The notes under the pieces were generated by a model, which saw only the letters and a program-made list of their open reading frames with translations, was not told where the DNA came from and searched no databases. Shown here piece after piece: positions 51,085 to 61,209 of a stretch of DNA of 64,000 nucleotides. Every line of letters starts with the position of its first letter. Positions within the stretch are counted from its first letter, which is position 1. The translations under genes and the position numbers were made by a program. This DNA comes from Kistimonas sp964291485 (GTDB taxonomy: Bacteria; Pseudomonadota; Gammaproteobacteria; Pseudomonadales; Endozoicomonadaceae): NCBI GenBank assembly GCA_964291485.2, contig OZ220224.1, forward strand, positions 2,232,001 through 2,296,000, in the 5' to 3' direction.

Positions 51085-51111
51085 AAAAACCGACTGCATA
51101 GCGCAGTCGGT
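51085..51111 (-). terminator. Rho-independent terminator after ccoP
   Basis: On the minus strand ACCGACTGC pairs with GCAGTCGGT, followed by five T (51089-51085). It starts 11 nt after the ccoP stop. It separates ccoNOQP from ccoGHIS. Confidence 0.88.
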
Positions 51112-51121
51112 CAAGGTTGTT

Positions 51122-52018
51122 TTACTGGCTGTCTTTCTTGTGTGTCAGGCTATATACGTAGGCGGACACCAGGTGTACCTTTTCTTCGCCCAGAATATCT
51201 TTCCAGGGAGGCATGATACCGTTACGGCCGTTACGGATGGTATACATCACCTGGGCCTGTGATGAGCCGTAAAGCCATTTGCCGTTAGTCAGGTCTGGCG
51301 CACCAAGCAGCTTGTTACCTTTACCTTCTTGCCCATGACACGCGGAACAGGTGGTTTCAAACACTTTCTTGCCCTTGGCGAGATCGGCATCGCTGAAACC
51401 GGTATCAATGCCACTCAGGCTGCGGGCATAGGCAGAGACATTCCGTACACCTGTCTCACCAATGACCGCACCCCAGGCTGGCATTTGACCACGACGGCCT
51501 TCCAGAAGGGTATGTTTGATGTCTGCCGGTGTACCACCCCACAGCCAGTCATCATCAGCCAGGTTCGGGAAGCCGAAGGCGCCGCGAGCGTCACTGCCAT
51601 GGCAAAGCGCACAGTTGTTCAGAAATATACGCTGGCCCATCTTGAGAGCCTTGGGGTTGTTCTGCAGTTCCTCAATGGATTTGGCAGCATACTGTTGAAA
51701 CAATGGTGCATACTGGCGGGTATGCTTGGTGGTTTCCGCCTCCAGCTGCTTGATCTGGGTCCAACCCAGCGCCCCTTTCCATACACCGGGAAACAGGATG
51801 AGATAGCCAGCGGTAAACACCAGTGTCGCTACGAACAGCCCAAGCCACCACTGGGGCATGGGGTTGTCGTATTCCTCAATGCCATCGTAGATGTGGCCCG
51901 TGGTTTCCGAGGTGGTCTGTTTGCGCTGGGCCTTGGTAGTGGCGACCAGCACGATAACCACCACCGCAAGACAGGCAAAAGTCAGGATGAAAATCCATCC
52001 GCTCCAGAAACTAGACAT
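51122..52018 (-). CDS. ccoP: cbb3 oxidase diheme subunit CcoP
   Basis: A membrane-anchored diheme cytochrome c, 298 aa, with two N-terminal helices and two CXXCH sites, CALCH and CSACH. Electrons pass through these to CcoN. The N-terminal EEYDNPMPQWW segment is typical. Its start overlaps ccoQ by 8 bp. Confidence 0.96.
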   Translation of the reverse strand: MSSFWSGWIFILTFACLAVVVIVLVATTKAQRKQTTSETTGHIYDGIEEYDNPMPQWWLGLFVATLVFTAGYLILFPGVWKGALGWTQIKQLEAETTKHTRQYAPLFQQYAAKSIEELQNNPKALKMGQRIFLNNCALCHGSDARGAFGFPNLADDDWLWGGTPADIKHTLLEGRRGQMPAWGAVIGETGVRNVSAYARSLSGIDTGFSDADLAKGKKVFETTCSACHGQEGKGNKLLGAPDLTNGKWLYGSSQAQVMYTIRNGRNGIMPPWKDILGEEKVHLVSAYVYSLTHKKDSQ

Positions 52019-52226
52019 TCTGTTTCTCCCCCATGTTCTTTTTCTTGTCGCCGCCGTCGAGCGTACTCATCACGGCAGAACGGTGCGCGGTATCGTCAGC
52101 AAAGGGCAGGTTGGCCGCCTCATCGAAGCCGCGCTTGCGTTTGCTGCTGTAGGCCCAGAACACGATGCCGAGAAAAGCAATCATGCAAAAGACGGTGGCC
52201 AGTCCGCGCAGAGTGTTGATATCCAT
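52011..52226 (-). CDS. ccoQ: cbb3 oxidase small subunit CcoQ
   Basis: 71 aa with one helix (LATVFCMIAFLGIVFWAYSS) followed by KRKRGFDEAANLPFADD, the usual CcoQ tail, which protects or stabilises the complex. It lies 7 nt after ccoO and overlaps ccoP by 8 bp. Confidence 0.93.
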   Translation of the reverse strand: MDINTLRGLATVFCMIAFLGIVFWAYSSKRKRGFDEAANLPFADDTAHRSAVMSTLDGGDKKKNMGEKQNV

Positions 52227-52233
52227 AAGCCCG

Positions 52234-52845
52234 TTACCGTTTTGTCGTCAGCGCAGTGCCCAGACCCTGAAGGTAGGCAACCAGGGCATCCATCTCGGTT
52301 TTGCCCTTGACTTCTGCGGCGGCATTTTTGATCTGCTCATCCGTGTAAGGCACACCCACAAGGCGAAGTGCTTCCATCTTTTTGGCGGTGTCCTTGCCAT
52401 CCAGCACATTGTCCATCAGGTGAGGGTAAGCCGGCATGATAGACGCAGGTACAACGTCACGGGGGTTGTACAGGTGGGCGCGGTGCCACTCATCCGAGTA
52501 GCGCTGACCCACCCGGGCAAGGTCCGGACCGGTCCGCTTGGAGCCCCAGAGGAAGGGATGGTCATAGACGGATTCACCGGCTACGGAGTAGTGCCCGTAA
52601 CGCTCCACCTCTGCTCGCAGCGGACGAATCATCTGTGAATGGCAGCCCACACAGCCTTCCTTGATGTACACGTCACGACCTTCCAGCTCAAGGGCGGGAT
52701 AGGGTTTAATCCCTGCAACCGGCTGGGTCGTCTCTTTCTGGAAAAACAGCGGCACGATCTCAACGAGGCCGCCAAAACTGATGGCGACGACGACCAGTAT
52801 CACCATCAAGCCAAGGTTTTTTTCTACGATTTCATGTTTATTCAT
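52234..52845 (-). CDS. ccoO: cbb3 oxidase monoheme subunit CcoO
   Basis: A membrane-bound cytochrome c, 203 aa. One N-terminal helix, heme site CVGCHSQ, and the family segments YGHYSVAGESVYDHPFLWGSKRTGPDLAR (in part) and MPAYPHL with the distal Met. Lies 19 nt after ccoN. Confidence 0.97.
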   Translation of the reverse strand: MNKHEIVEKNLGLMVILVVVAISFGGLVEIVPLFFQKETTQPVAGIKPYPALELEGRDVYIKEGCVGCHSQMIRPLRAEVERYGHYSVAGESVYDHPFLWGSKRTGPDLARVGQRYSDEWHRAHLYNPRDVVPASIMPAYPHLMDNVLDGKDTAKKMEALRLVGVPYTDEQIKNAAAEVKGKTEMDALVAYLQGLGTALTTKR

Positions 52846-52864
52846 GGCTTTTAACTTCCCCCTG

Positions 52865-54289
<1,425 letters not shown>

Positions 54290-54311
54290 GTATGGATCCA
54301 CATAACCTTCG

Positions 54312-54339
54312 CTTAAGTACGTACATATCCCTACTTAAG
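54312..54339. repeat. Inverted repeat in the ccoN leader
   Basis: CTTAAGTA (54312-54319) and TACTTAAG (54332-54339) are exact inverted repeats with a 12-nt spacer. The pair lies between the proposed ccoN -10 and the start codon, so a protein bound here could block transcription or the RNA could fold. No regulator is recognised. Confidence 0.55.
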
Positions 54340-54380
54340 TATCAGTAAGCCGAAAAGGCAAAACAATGACCTATGTCAAT
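54338..54380 (-). promoter_or_regulatory. FNR-type promoter of ccoNOQP
   Basis: On the minus strand TTGACataGGTCAT (54380-54367) keeps TTGA-N6-TCA but has a mismatch at the last base. A -10 GATACT (54343-54338; four of six) puts the box near -42. FNR control of cco genes is well known in relatives; here the site is weaker than that of hemN. Confidence 0.5.
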
Positions 54381-54787
54381 ATTGAGTCAATGTCTGCGCA
54401 GTTGCTCCTCATACCCCTGCAAGGTGCTTGACGCGTCAAAACCATACCGTCAGCCGTTAGGGCCGGGACCAGTCGAGAGTCTGTTGTATAAGAGCTGGAT
54501 GCTAATGGGTATCTGGTTTCTACGCTGTCTGTTGTTGGTTTTGTTATCAGACAGGGCCTGCGAATGTGCCGAATCAGTCCACATCTGCAGGCCGATCCGC
54601 GAGGCGGTGACAATCATATCAGAAAGCGTGTGAATATGCGCAACCGGTTATCGATAATTCCTTATTTTTGTTGTTGTTTTTTCTTGGGTGAGGGTTGTTT
54701 TTCACGTGAATGCCTGTGGCTGTCTGGTATTTGACGATAGCCTCGATCGGTTAAGCTGCCCCATTTGTTTTGGGGGATGTTTTCAGA
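54381..54787. other. Gap between ccoN promoter and the 5'-nucleotidase gene
   Basis: About 400 nt with no gene that I can support. It holds two short perfect palindromes, ATTGAGTCAAT (54382-54392) and TTGACGCGTCAA (54428-54439). A T-rich stretch (about 54661-54684) lies upstream of the nucleotidase gene. The promoter for that gene is not clear. Confidence 0.4.
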
Positions 54788-56410
54788 ATGACGCCACACC
54801 CTGTTGCGAGAAGGATTTCCATTTCGCTGTTCTTACTGTTTTCCGTAGCTTTGACGGCTTGTTCATTTCTGAATAATGAGAACGAGCAGCCGCATAAAGG
54901 TCACGTCTGGCACTTCACGGTATTACATACCAATGACCATCACGGTCATTTCTGGCGAAATGGCAACGGTGAATGGGGCATGGCGGCAAGAAAGACATTA
55001 ATTGATCGTATCCGTAAAGAAGTGACCGAATCAGGCGGTCATGTGTTGTTATTGTCTGGCGGCGATATCAATACCGGTGTTCCTGAATCCGATCTTCAGG
55101 ATGCTGTGCCTGATTTCAAGGGCATGAACCTGCTTGGCTATGATGCCATGGCGGTCGGTAACCATGAATTTGATAACCCTATGCCAGTGTTGCGCATGCA
55201 GGAGCAGATTGCCCGGTTTCCTTTTCTTGCTGCCAATATTCGTGATGGGGTAACCGGCGAGCGTTTGTTCAAACCCTACACGATTTTTACACTCGAAGGT
55301 TTACGGGTAGCTGTTTTAGGTTTAACGACAGACGATACCCAGAAAATCGGCAATCAGGAAAATATCCAGGGTATTGTTTTCACCCGTCCTGAGGATGAGG
55401 CCAAAGCTCTGATACCTGTATTGAGAAAACAGGCCGATGTCGTTATCGCTACCACCCATATGGGGCATTATAACAATGGTCAACACGGTTCTAATGTGCC
55501 CGGTGATGTTACTTTGGCGAGAAACGTTCGCGGCATTGACGTGATCGTTGGCGGCCATTCCCAGAACCCACTCTTTGAACCGGACCGGCAGAATGGCACC
55601 TGGATTTTGCAGGCGCAGGACTGGGGGCGTTATGTGGGACGTGCGGATTTTGAGTACCGCGACGGACAGCTCAAACTGCTGAGTTACCAGTTGATTCCAG
55701 TTAACCATACTCAGTCAGTTATGAATGCTCATGGTAAACAGGTTCGGATGCCTGTCGGTGAGGTTATCCCGGAAAATCCTGCAATGCTTGCCTTGCTGGC
55801 CCCCTATCAAAAGAAAGGTGAAGCGGAAGTTCTGCAACCGGTTGGCTATACCGATGGACGATTGAAGGGAGAGAGACGTGAGGTTCGCTTTGGTTATACC
55901 AACCTTGGTCGTTTAATTGCACTGGCGCAAATGGAGATGGTCGGTGCAGATATGGCTGTTGTGAGTGCTGGTGGCATAAGGGCGAGTATTCAAAAAGGCG
56001 AAATTACTTACCGGGATATTCTGAGTGTTCAGCCCTTTGGCAATGGTGTTGCGTATGTCGATCTTTCCGGAAAGGCACTGAAAGAGTATCTGAGCAATGT
56101 CGCCGCAAAAACCATTAACAGCGGTGGTTTTGCCCACTTTGCCGGTGTTGAAATGATAATCAGAGGCGGCTCGCTGGTGTCGGTTACTGTAGGTGGCAAA
56201 CCGCTGAAGTATAACCAGACTTATCGGCTCGCTGTGAACAGCTTTTCTGCCGCAGGTGGTGATAATTACCCGGTGTTAACCTCCAACCCGAGTTATGTTG
56301 AGAGTGGGGTTACTGATGCCAGCGCGTTGCGTGAGTATATTCGCAAACATTCTCCCATCCATGTTGCTGGCTACAAACCGGATGGGATTGTGCGACTACC
56401 AGAAGGCTAA
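54788..56410 (+). CDS. 5'-nucleotidase/UDP-sugar hydrolase family lipoprotein (UshA/NutA-like)
   Basis: Cleaves phosphate from extracellular nucleotides. 540 aa with a lipoprotein signal peptide and lipobox LTAC (Cys25), so it is held in the envelope like Vibrio NutA rather than free like UshA. Metallophosphatase motifs HTNDHHGHF, LSGGDINTG, VGNHEFDNP, TTHMGH and VGGHSQ are intact. The C-terminal 5'-nucleotidase domain has GGIRASIQKGEITYRDIL (in part) and VNSFSAAGGDNYP. The frame is open from 54770, but ATG 54788 follows GGGGGAT. Together with Tsx, NupC and Deo proteins it would feed nucleosides into the cell. Confidence 0.92.
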   Translation: MTPHPVARRISISLFLLFSVALTACSFLNNENEQPHKGHVWHFTVLHTNDHHGHFWRNGNGEWGMAARKTLIDRIRKEVTESGGHVLLLSGGDINTGVPESDLQDAVPDFKGMNLLGYDAMAVGNHEFDNPMPVLRMQEQIARFPFLAANIRDGVTGERLFKPYTIFTLEGLRVAVLGLTTDDTQKIGNQENIQGIVFTRPEDEAKALIPVLRKQADVVIATTHMGHYNNGQHGSNVPGDVTLARNVRGIDVIVGGHSQNPLFEPDRQNGTWILQAQDWGRYVGRADFEYRDGQLKLLSYQLIPVNHTQSVMNAHGKQVRMPVGEVIPENPAMLALLAPYQKKGEAEVLQPVGYTDGRLKGERREVRFGYTNLGRLIALAQMEMVGADMAVVSAGGIRASIQKGEITYRDILSVQPFGNGVAYVDLSGKALKEYLSNVAAKTINSGGFAHFAGVEMIIRGGSLVSVTVGGKPLKYNQTYRLAVNSFSAAGGDNYPVLTSNPSYVESGVTDASALREYIRKHSPIHVAGYKPDGIVRLPEG

Positions 56411-56416
56411 GAATGA

Positions 56417-56470
56417 ATTTCGATAGTGGGGCAATGGATCTGCCACACATATCGAAATATGTTTTATTTG
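56417..56470 (+). terminator. Terminator between convergent nucleotidase gene and hmgA
   Basis: ATTTCGATA (56417-56425) pairs with TATCGAAAT (56450-56458). Inside, GTGG-GCA pairs with TGCCAC. ATGTTTTATTT follows on the plus side. It may act in both directions. Confidence 0.7.
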
Positions 56471-57813
56471 CTCGTGCCAGCAGCATTAAAAGTGGGTGAG
56501 ATGTTTTGCCAGCAGTCGGTATAGTTTTCCTGGCGTAATCCGCCATTGATAGCAAAGGCTGTCGGTTTGTAGAGGAAGGATGACTCGAACATAAATGCCA
56601 GTGTGTTTTCCTGCTTTTGTGGTGTCAGCTTGGCTTTTGTCGCTTTTTCGACGGCGGCGCCATCTGGCCCATGGGGCGACATGCAGTTGTGCAGGCTGCC
56701 GCCACCGGGCAAAAATCCACTGTCTGGTTTGGCATCGTATATCCCTTCGATAAGGCCCATGTACTCGCTCATGATGTTGCGATGAAACCAGGGGGGTCTG
56801 AACGTATTCTCTGCGACCATCCAGCGAGGGGGGAAAATCACAAAGTCCACATTAGCCAGCCCCTCATGATCAAGAGGAGAGGTCAGGACCGTGAAAATAG
56901 ATGGGTCAGGATGGTCGAAGCTTACGGTATTGATGGTGTTGAAGGTCTTCAGGTCGTATTTGTAAGGCGCGTAATTGCCATGCCATGCAACAACATCAAA
57001 GGGGGAGTGATCCAGATCGCAGGTAAAGAAATGCCCGCCGAACTTGGTCAATTGTTGTGTTGGTTCATTGCTATCTTCAAACCAGGCAACAGGCGTCTTG
57101 AAGTCACGAGGGTTTGCCAGCCCATTAGCGCCGATAGGTCCAAGGTCAGGTAAACGAAAAGGGTTGCCATAATTTTCCAGTAAATAACCGCTGGCTTGGT
57201 CTTCCAATAGACTGACACGGAATTTAATACCCCGTTGAATCACCGCAATTTCGGTTGGCTTTATCTGGAGGCGTCCGAACTCAGTGTCGATGGATAGGTC
57301 GCCTTGATGGGGAACAATCAGCAGATCACCGTCGACATTACAGAAACAACGCTTTTCCATGCTCTGTGACGCTGAATAAAGATGAATCGCACTGCCCTGC
57401 CGCATTGAGGCGTCACCATTGCCTGCCACGGTTCGGATGCCTGCAATGAAATCGCATCTTGGTTCAGCTGGTGGCTGGGGGTTCCAGCGCAGACGCTCTG
57501 GTGTCAACCAGATATCACTGAAGGGTCCGGTTTCCCAGATTTCTGAAACCACTGGTTCATACGGCGACTGTTTGACAGAAGGGTGAATTCTGTAAAGCCA
57601 GGATCGCTGGTTTTCGTGACGTTTGGCAGTGAAACCCGTACCGCTGAGTTGTTCGGCAATGAGTCCATAAGGCAGTTTTTGGGGGGAGTTTTGGCCAACG
57701 GGCAGGGCATTAGGGAGTGTTTCAGTGCTGAAATGGTTGCCAAAACCGGACATGTAGTGAAGTGAATCAGTAGCCTCTTTTTTACTAGCCGGTTGTCGCT
57801 TTGTCTTTTTCAT
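56464..57813 (-). CDS. hmgA: Homogentisate 1,2-dioxygenase
   Basis: Opens the aromatic ring of homogentisate in tyrosine/phenylalanine breakdown, with Fe2+ and O2. The 449-aa length is normal. Motifs: YMSGFGNHFSTE at the N terminus, DVVAWHGNYAPYKYDL, FRPPWFHRNIMSEYMGLI in part with iron His, and SLHNCMSPHGPDG. The usual partners (fumarylacetoacetase, maleylacetoacetate isomerase) are not adjacent. GAAGGGG precedes the ATG. Confidence 0.96.
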   Translation of the reverse strand: MKKTKRQPASKKEATDSLHYMSGFGNHFSTETLPNALPVGQNSPQKLPYGLIAEQLSGTGFTAKRHENQRSWLYRIHPSVKQSPYEPVVSEIWETGPFSDIWLTPERLRWNPQPPAEPRCDFIAGIRTVAGNGDASMRQGSAIHLYSASQSMEKRCFCNVDGDLLIVPHQGDLSIDTEFGRLQIKPTEIAVIQRGIKFRVSLLEDQASGYLLENYGNPFRLPDLGPIGANGLANPRDFKTPVAWFEDSNEPTQQLTKFGGHFFTCDLDHSPFDVVAWHGNYAPYKYDLKTFNTINTVSFDHPDPSIFTVLTSPLDHEGLANVDFVIFPPRWMVAENTFRPPWFHRNIMSEYMGLIEGIYDAKPDSGFLPGGGSLHNCMSPHGPDGAAVEKATKAKLTPQKQENTLAFMFESSFLYKPTAFAINGGLRQENYTDCWQNISPTFNAAGTSK

Positions 57814-58132
57814 CCATCACCCCTTCAGCAGATATCAGCTCAAAGAAAGCAGTGAGCTAATGATTGTCTGTGAGTAGCCAGTAATTTCCCTGTTTATTGA
57901 ATCTAACATGTGTTTCTGGATGAGCAAATGCAATCCTTAATGCGTTTCTCGGTGTTCGAGGTTGGCTTTATTGATGTTCGTTTGTAGTAGCGACAGGGAT
58001 GTCGCGGTAGCGATGCAGGGCAGGATGGTCTGTCAGAGCAGGCGGAAAACGGACTTCAATAAAGCTGGCAGACGCCGTTATTGAAAAGAAGAATGATCTA
58101 AGGTGTTGGAGAGAAGAAGAGACAGGTAGGAA
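57814..58132. other. Upstream region of hmgA
   Basis: About 320 nt between hmgA and the hairpin after the Tsx-like gene. It must hold the hmgA promoter. I found no convincing -35/-10 pair or regulator site, and no gene or RNA. Confidence 0.4.
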
Positions 58133-58163
58133 CGATCAGACCGCTAAAATAGCGGTCTGATCG
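58133..58163 (-). terminator. Perfect 14-bp hairpin after the Tsx-like gene
   Basis: CGATCAGACCGCTA, loop AAA (TTT on the minus strand) and the exact complement form a perfect stem 11 nt after the gene's stop. The following T-tract is poor. It probably ends or stabilises the transcript. Confidence 0.6.
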
Positions 58164-58174
58164 TAAGAGAAGTA

Positions 58175-58966
58175 TTAGAAATTATACTTCAGGGTATAAA
58201 TCATAGCGTTCTGATAGGCGTCAGGTGTACCCAGCTTGTTCTTGGAGTAACGGTACTGAACACCGGCAGTGATTTTCTCGATCGGGTGCCACCACAGGGC
58301 GAGAGCACCGTTCTGGCCAACTTTGCCGGCAGCATCGCCAACATATTTGGTTTCCAGGTATTCGTCATCACGATCGAACGTCATTTCATGCCAGTTGCTG
58401 ACGCTGAACTTTTCACCGCCCAGGTTGAAGTTATAGCCAGCTACCCAGCCCAGCATGTAACCGTTTCTACCGTTGTACTTGTCGCTCTTAACCCAGGCTG
58501 GACCGATGAAAGGCTTGACCCAGAAGCCGGAGTCGTTAGCGAAGCGATAACCCAGACCTACGATGCGGTCCTGTTCACGGCTGCGGTAGCCGTCGTCACG
58601 GAAGTCATAGATGTGGCCGTACAGGGTAAAGTTGGTGTCGCCCAGGTAAATGTGCGTGGTGCCCTTGGCGGCAGTACGCAGGTTCTTGGAACCGTCATTT
58701 TCCTTGGTGTCGTTGGTCGGGTTCTCTACGTCGAAGAAACCGTAGACTTCACCCCAGTTGAAACCTGCGCCACCTTCAACTTCCAGGAAGAAGAAGTCTT
58801 TTTTTGCAGCATTGTCAGCAGTACGGTTCTGGGTGCCCTTGGACCAGTCCAGATAGTTGATGCTGACATTACCGAAACCATACACCATTTCAGCATTGGC
58901 GGCTGTGGCTGACATTGCCCCCAGAACTACCGCGGCAGCGGCAACTACGTTCTTGCGAATACCCAT
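58175..58966 (-). CDS. tsx: Tsx/OmpK-like outer-membrane nucleoside channel
   Basis: 263 aa with a signal peptide (VVAAAAVVLGAMSATAANA) and a beta-barrel of about 12 strands. Family landmarks are FGNVSINYLDWSKGT, FFFLEVEGG, GEVYGFFDVENP and a C-terminal aromatic (LKYNF) for barrel insertion. Tsx takes up nucleosides; OmpK of Vibrio is a relative. Its position beside the deo genes supports nucleoside uptake. It lies 184 nt downstream of deoD with a hairpin between. Confidence 0.9.
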   Translation of the reverse strand: MGIRKNVVAAAAVVLGAMSATAANAEMVYGFGNVSINYLDWSKGTQNRTADNAAKKDFFFLEVEGGAGFNWGEVYGFFDVENPTNDTKENDGSKNLRTAAKGTTHIYLGDTNFTLYGHIYDFRDDGYRSREQDRIVGLGYRFANDSGFWVKPFIGPAWVKSDKYNGRNGYMLGWVAGYNFNLGGEKFSVSNWHEMTFDRDDEYLETKYVGDAAGKVGQNGALALWWHPIEKITAGVQYRYSKNKLGTPDAYQNAMIYTLKYNF

Positions 58967-59109
58967 TAACTCTCAATCCTAATGTGTTGTTACAAACTCA
59001 AACAGCAAATCAAGTCCGCCAGGGCAACGGCTATTTTGTTGCTCTGATTGCCGTGACGTTCATTGGTTTGGCAACTCCGGCCAGTGGGGGCGACATAAAC
59101 TGTCGTCTT

Positions 59110-59136
59110 GTCGGCCTGCCATCCTGGCAGGCCGGC
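59110..59136 (-). terminator. Hairpin downstream of deoD
   Basis: CGGCCTGCCA pairs with TGGCAGGCCG around a 3-nt loop (59112-59134), extended by one wobble and one GC pair. It starts 14 nt past the deoD stop. There is no T-tract, so it may be a processing or stability element before the Tsx-like gene. Confidence 0.5.
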
Positions 59137-59150
59137 TAGTCGTATGATGA

Positions 59151-59858
59151 TCAGGCGATCACGGAATCCAATGTGATTTCGATCATCTCATTGAATGAAT
59201 TCTGACGGTCATCAGAGGACATCTTTTCACCGGTGGGAATAACATCACTCACGGTGCAGATGGTCAGTGCCTTGGCGCCGAATTCAGCAGCGACGCCATA
59301 GAGACCTGCAGCTTCCATATCAACACCCAGTACGCCGTGCTTGGCCATGACCTCGAACATTTCCGGTTCCGGGGTGTAGAACAGATCGGCCGAGAACAGG
59401 TTGCCGACACGCACCGGCAGCTCATAGGCGTGAGCGACGTTTACGGCCTTTTCCAGCAGACCGAAATCGGCAATGGCGGCAAAGTCATAACCACGGAAGC
59501 GGATGCGGTTGACGTTGGAATCAGTGCATGCGCCTTGTGCGATGACGATGTCGCGCAGTTTGACATCGGTGCTTACAGCGCCACAGCTGCCGACACGGAT
59601 GATGTTCTTCACACCGTACTCGGTGATCAGTTCCTTGTAATAAATGGAGGCTGAAGGAATGCCCATGCCGGAACCCATGGTGGAGATACGCATACCTTTA
59701 TAGGTACCGGTGTAACCCAGCATATTGCGTACATTGGTCACTTCTTCTGCATTTTCGAAGAAGTTCTCGGCAATGTATTTTGCACGCAGTGGGTCGCCGG
59801 GCATCAGAATCGTTTCAGCAAAAGCCCCGTCAGCTGCATTGATATGTGGCGTAGCCAA
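59151..59858 (-). CDS. deoD: Purine nucleoside phosphorylase (DeoD type)
   Basis: Splits purine (deoxy)nucleosides to base and (deoxy)ribose-1-phosphate. The 235-aa protein begins TPHINAADGAFAETILMPGDP, in part, with the phosphate-site GDPLRAKYI. RVGSCGAVS and the active-site GVDMEAAGLYG and TVSDVIP are intact. It ends the deo gene row; deoB lies 54 nt upstream. Confidence 0.97.
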   Translation of the reverse strand: MATPHINAADGAFAETILMPGDPLRAKYIAENFFENAEEVTNVRNMLGYTGTYKGMRISTMGSGMGIPSASIYYKELITEYGVKNIIRVGSCGAVSTDVKLRDIVIAQGACTDSNVNRIRFRGYDFAAIADFGLLEKAVNVAHAYELPVRVGNLFSADLFYTPEPEMFEVMAKHGVLGVDMEAAGLYGVAAEFGAKALTICTVSDVIPTGEKMSSDDRQNSFNEMIEITLDSVIA

Positions 59859-59912
59859 TTGGTTATCTCCCTGATAGCCCGTCGTCAGTCCGGGCGTTGT
59901 TCATTACGTTGA

Positions 59913-61160
59913 TCAGGCCGTTTCGGGCATGATGTCGGGTAAAAAGCTAGTGCCATGATCCATGGCTGGCAGATTGAAGTAAGCTGCCAGTGTCTGGCCG
60001 ATATCTGCAAACGTTTCACGGACACCCAAAGAGCCGGGTTTTACACTGGGACCGTAAACCAGTACTGGCACATGTTCACGGGTATGGTCGGAACCGTGCC
60101 AGGTCGGGTCACAGCCGTGGTCGGCTGTTAGTATCAGGATGTCGTCTTTCTCAAGCAGCGCCAAGAGCTCAGGTAAACGACGATCAAAGTATTCCAGCGC
60201 TTCGGCATAACCTGTGACATCACGACGATGGCCGTAATGCATGTCAAAGTCGACGAAGTTGGTCATAACAATGGTGTGGTCACCCGCCAGGCGAACTTCT
60301 TCCAGCGTTGCGTCGAACAACGCTTCCAGCCCCGTGGCCTTGATCTTTCTTGTGATGCCCTGATGCGCATAGATATCAGCGATTTTGCCGATACTAACTA
60401 CCTCGCCACCGTCGGTTGCCAGTTTTTCAAGCACGGTGGGAGAGGGTGGTGTCAGCGAATAATCACGACGGTTACCGGTACGCTCGAAGTCGCTGCTATT
60501 GGTGCCAATGAAGGGGCGGGCGATGACCCGGCCGATATTGTAGCCTTCCAACAGTTCGCGAGAAACTTCACACAATTTCAGCAGGCGATCCAGGCCGAAG
60601 GATTCTTCGTGACAGGCGATCTGCAGGACGCTGTCTGCTGAGGTATAGAGAATCGGCTTACCGGTGCGCATGTGCTCTTCACCCAGACGGGCGATGATTT
60701 CAGTGCCTGAAGCGTGGCAGTCGCCCAGAATACCCGGCAGATCCATGGCTGCAGTGATTTTTTCCAGCAGTTCGGGTGGGAAGGTGTTTTCTTTTTCGGT
60801 GAAGTAGCCCCAGTCAAACAGTACCGGAACGCCTGCCATTTCCCAGTGACCGCTAGGCGTATCTTTGCCGCTGGAGATTTCACAGGCCGGTGCATAGGCG
60901 CCGGTGATGGTCACATCCGTGGCCATACCTTCAGGGAAACGACCGGTACAGGCTTTGGCGGCATGCAGCAGGCCAAGGCTGGCCAGATTCGGCAGGTGAA
61001 GAGGACCCTGTCGACCATTTTCAGCCTTGCCGGCAGCGCAGAGTTCGGCAATATGGCCGAGGGTATCGGAACCAGTATCACCAAATTTGTCCGCATCCGG
61101 TGCGGCACCGATCCCGAAAGAATCCAGTACCAGCACAATGGCTCGTTTCTTTGCTGTCAT
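59913..61160 (-). CDS. deoB: Phosphopentomutase
   Basis: Converts (deoxy)ribose-1-phosphate to the 5-phosphate, linking DeoA/DeoD to DeoC. The 415-aa alkaline-phosphatase-fold enzyme has metal and nucleophile motifs VLDSFGIGAAPDADKFGD, SSGKDTPSGHWEM, NFVDFDMHYGHRRDV and ADHGCDPTWHGSDHTRE. The ATG at 61160 has GGAG 8 nt upstream and is preferred to 61193. Confidence 0.97.
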   Translation of the reverse strand: MTAKKRAIVLVLDSFGIGAAPDADKFGDTGSDTLGHIAELCAAGKAENGRQGPLHLPNLASLGLLHAAKACTGRFPEGMATDVTITGAYAPACEISSGKDTPSGHWEMAGVPVLFDWGYFTEKENTFPPELLEKITAAMDLPGILGDCHASGTEIIARLGEEHMRTGKPILYTSADSVLQIACHEESFGLDRLLKLCEVSRELLEGYNIGRVIARPFIGTNSSDFERTGNRRDYSLTPPSPTVLEKLATDGGEVVSIGKIADIYAHQGITRKIKATGLEALFDATLEEVRLAGDHTIVMTNFVDFDMHYGHRRDVTGYAEALEYFDRRLPELLALLEKDDILILTADHGCDPTWHGSDHTREHVPVLVYGPSVKPGSLGVRETFADIGQTLAAYFNLPAMDHGTSFLPDIMPETA

Positions 61161-61209
61161 ATTCAGGCTCCGTTTACGTCCTGTCTGCTGCATGGTTTAC
61201 CCGGAATGA

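Noticed and set aside
54428..54439. TTGACGCGTCAA as an FNR site
   Set aside because: The half-sites TTGA and TCAA are separated by four bases rather than six, so the geometry does not fit FNR.
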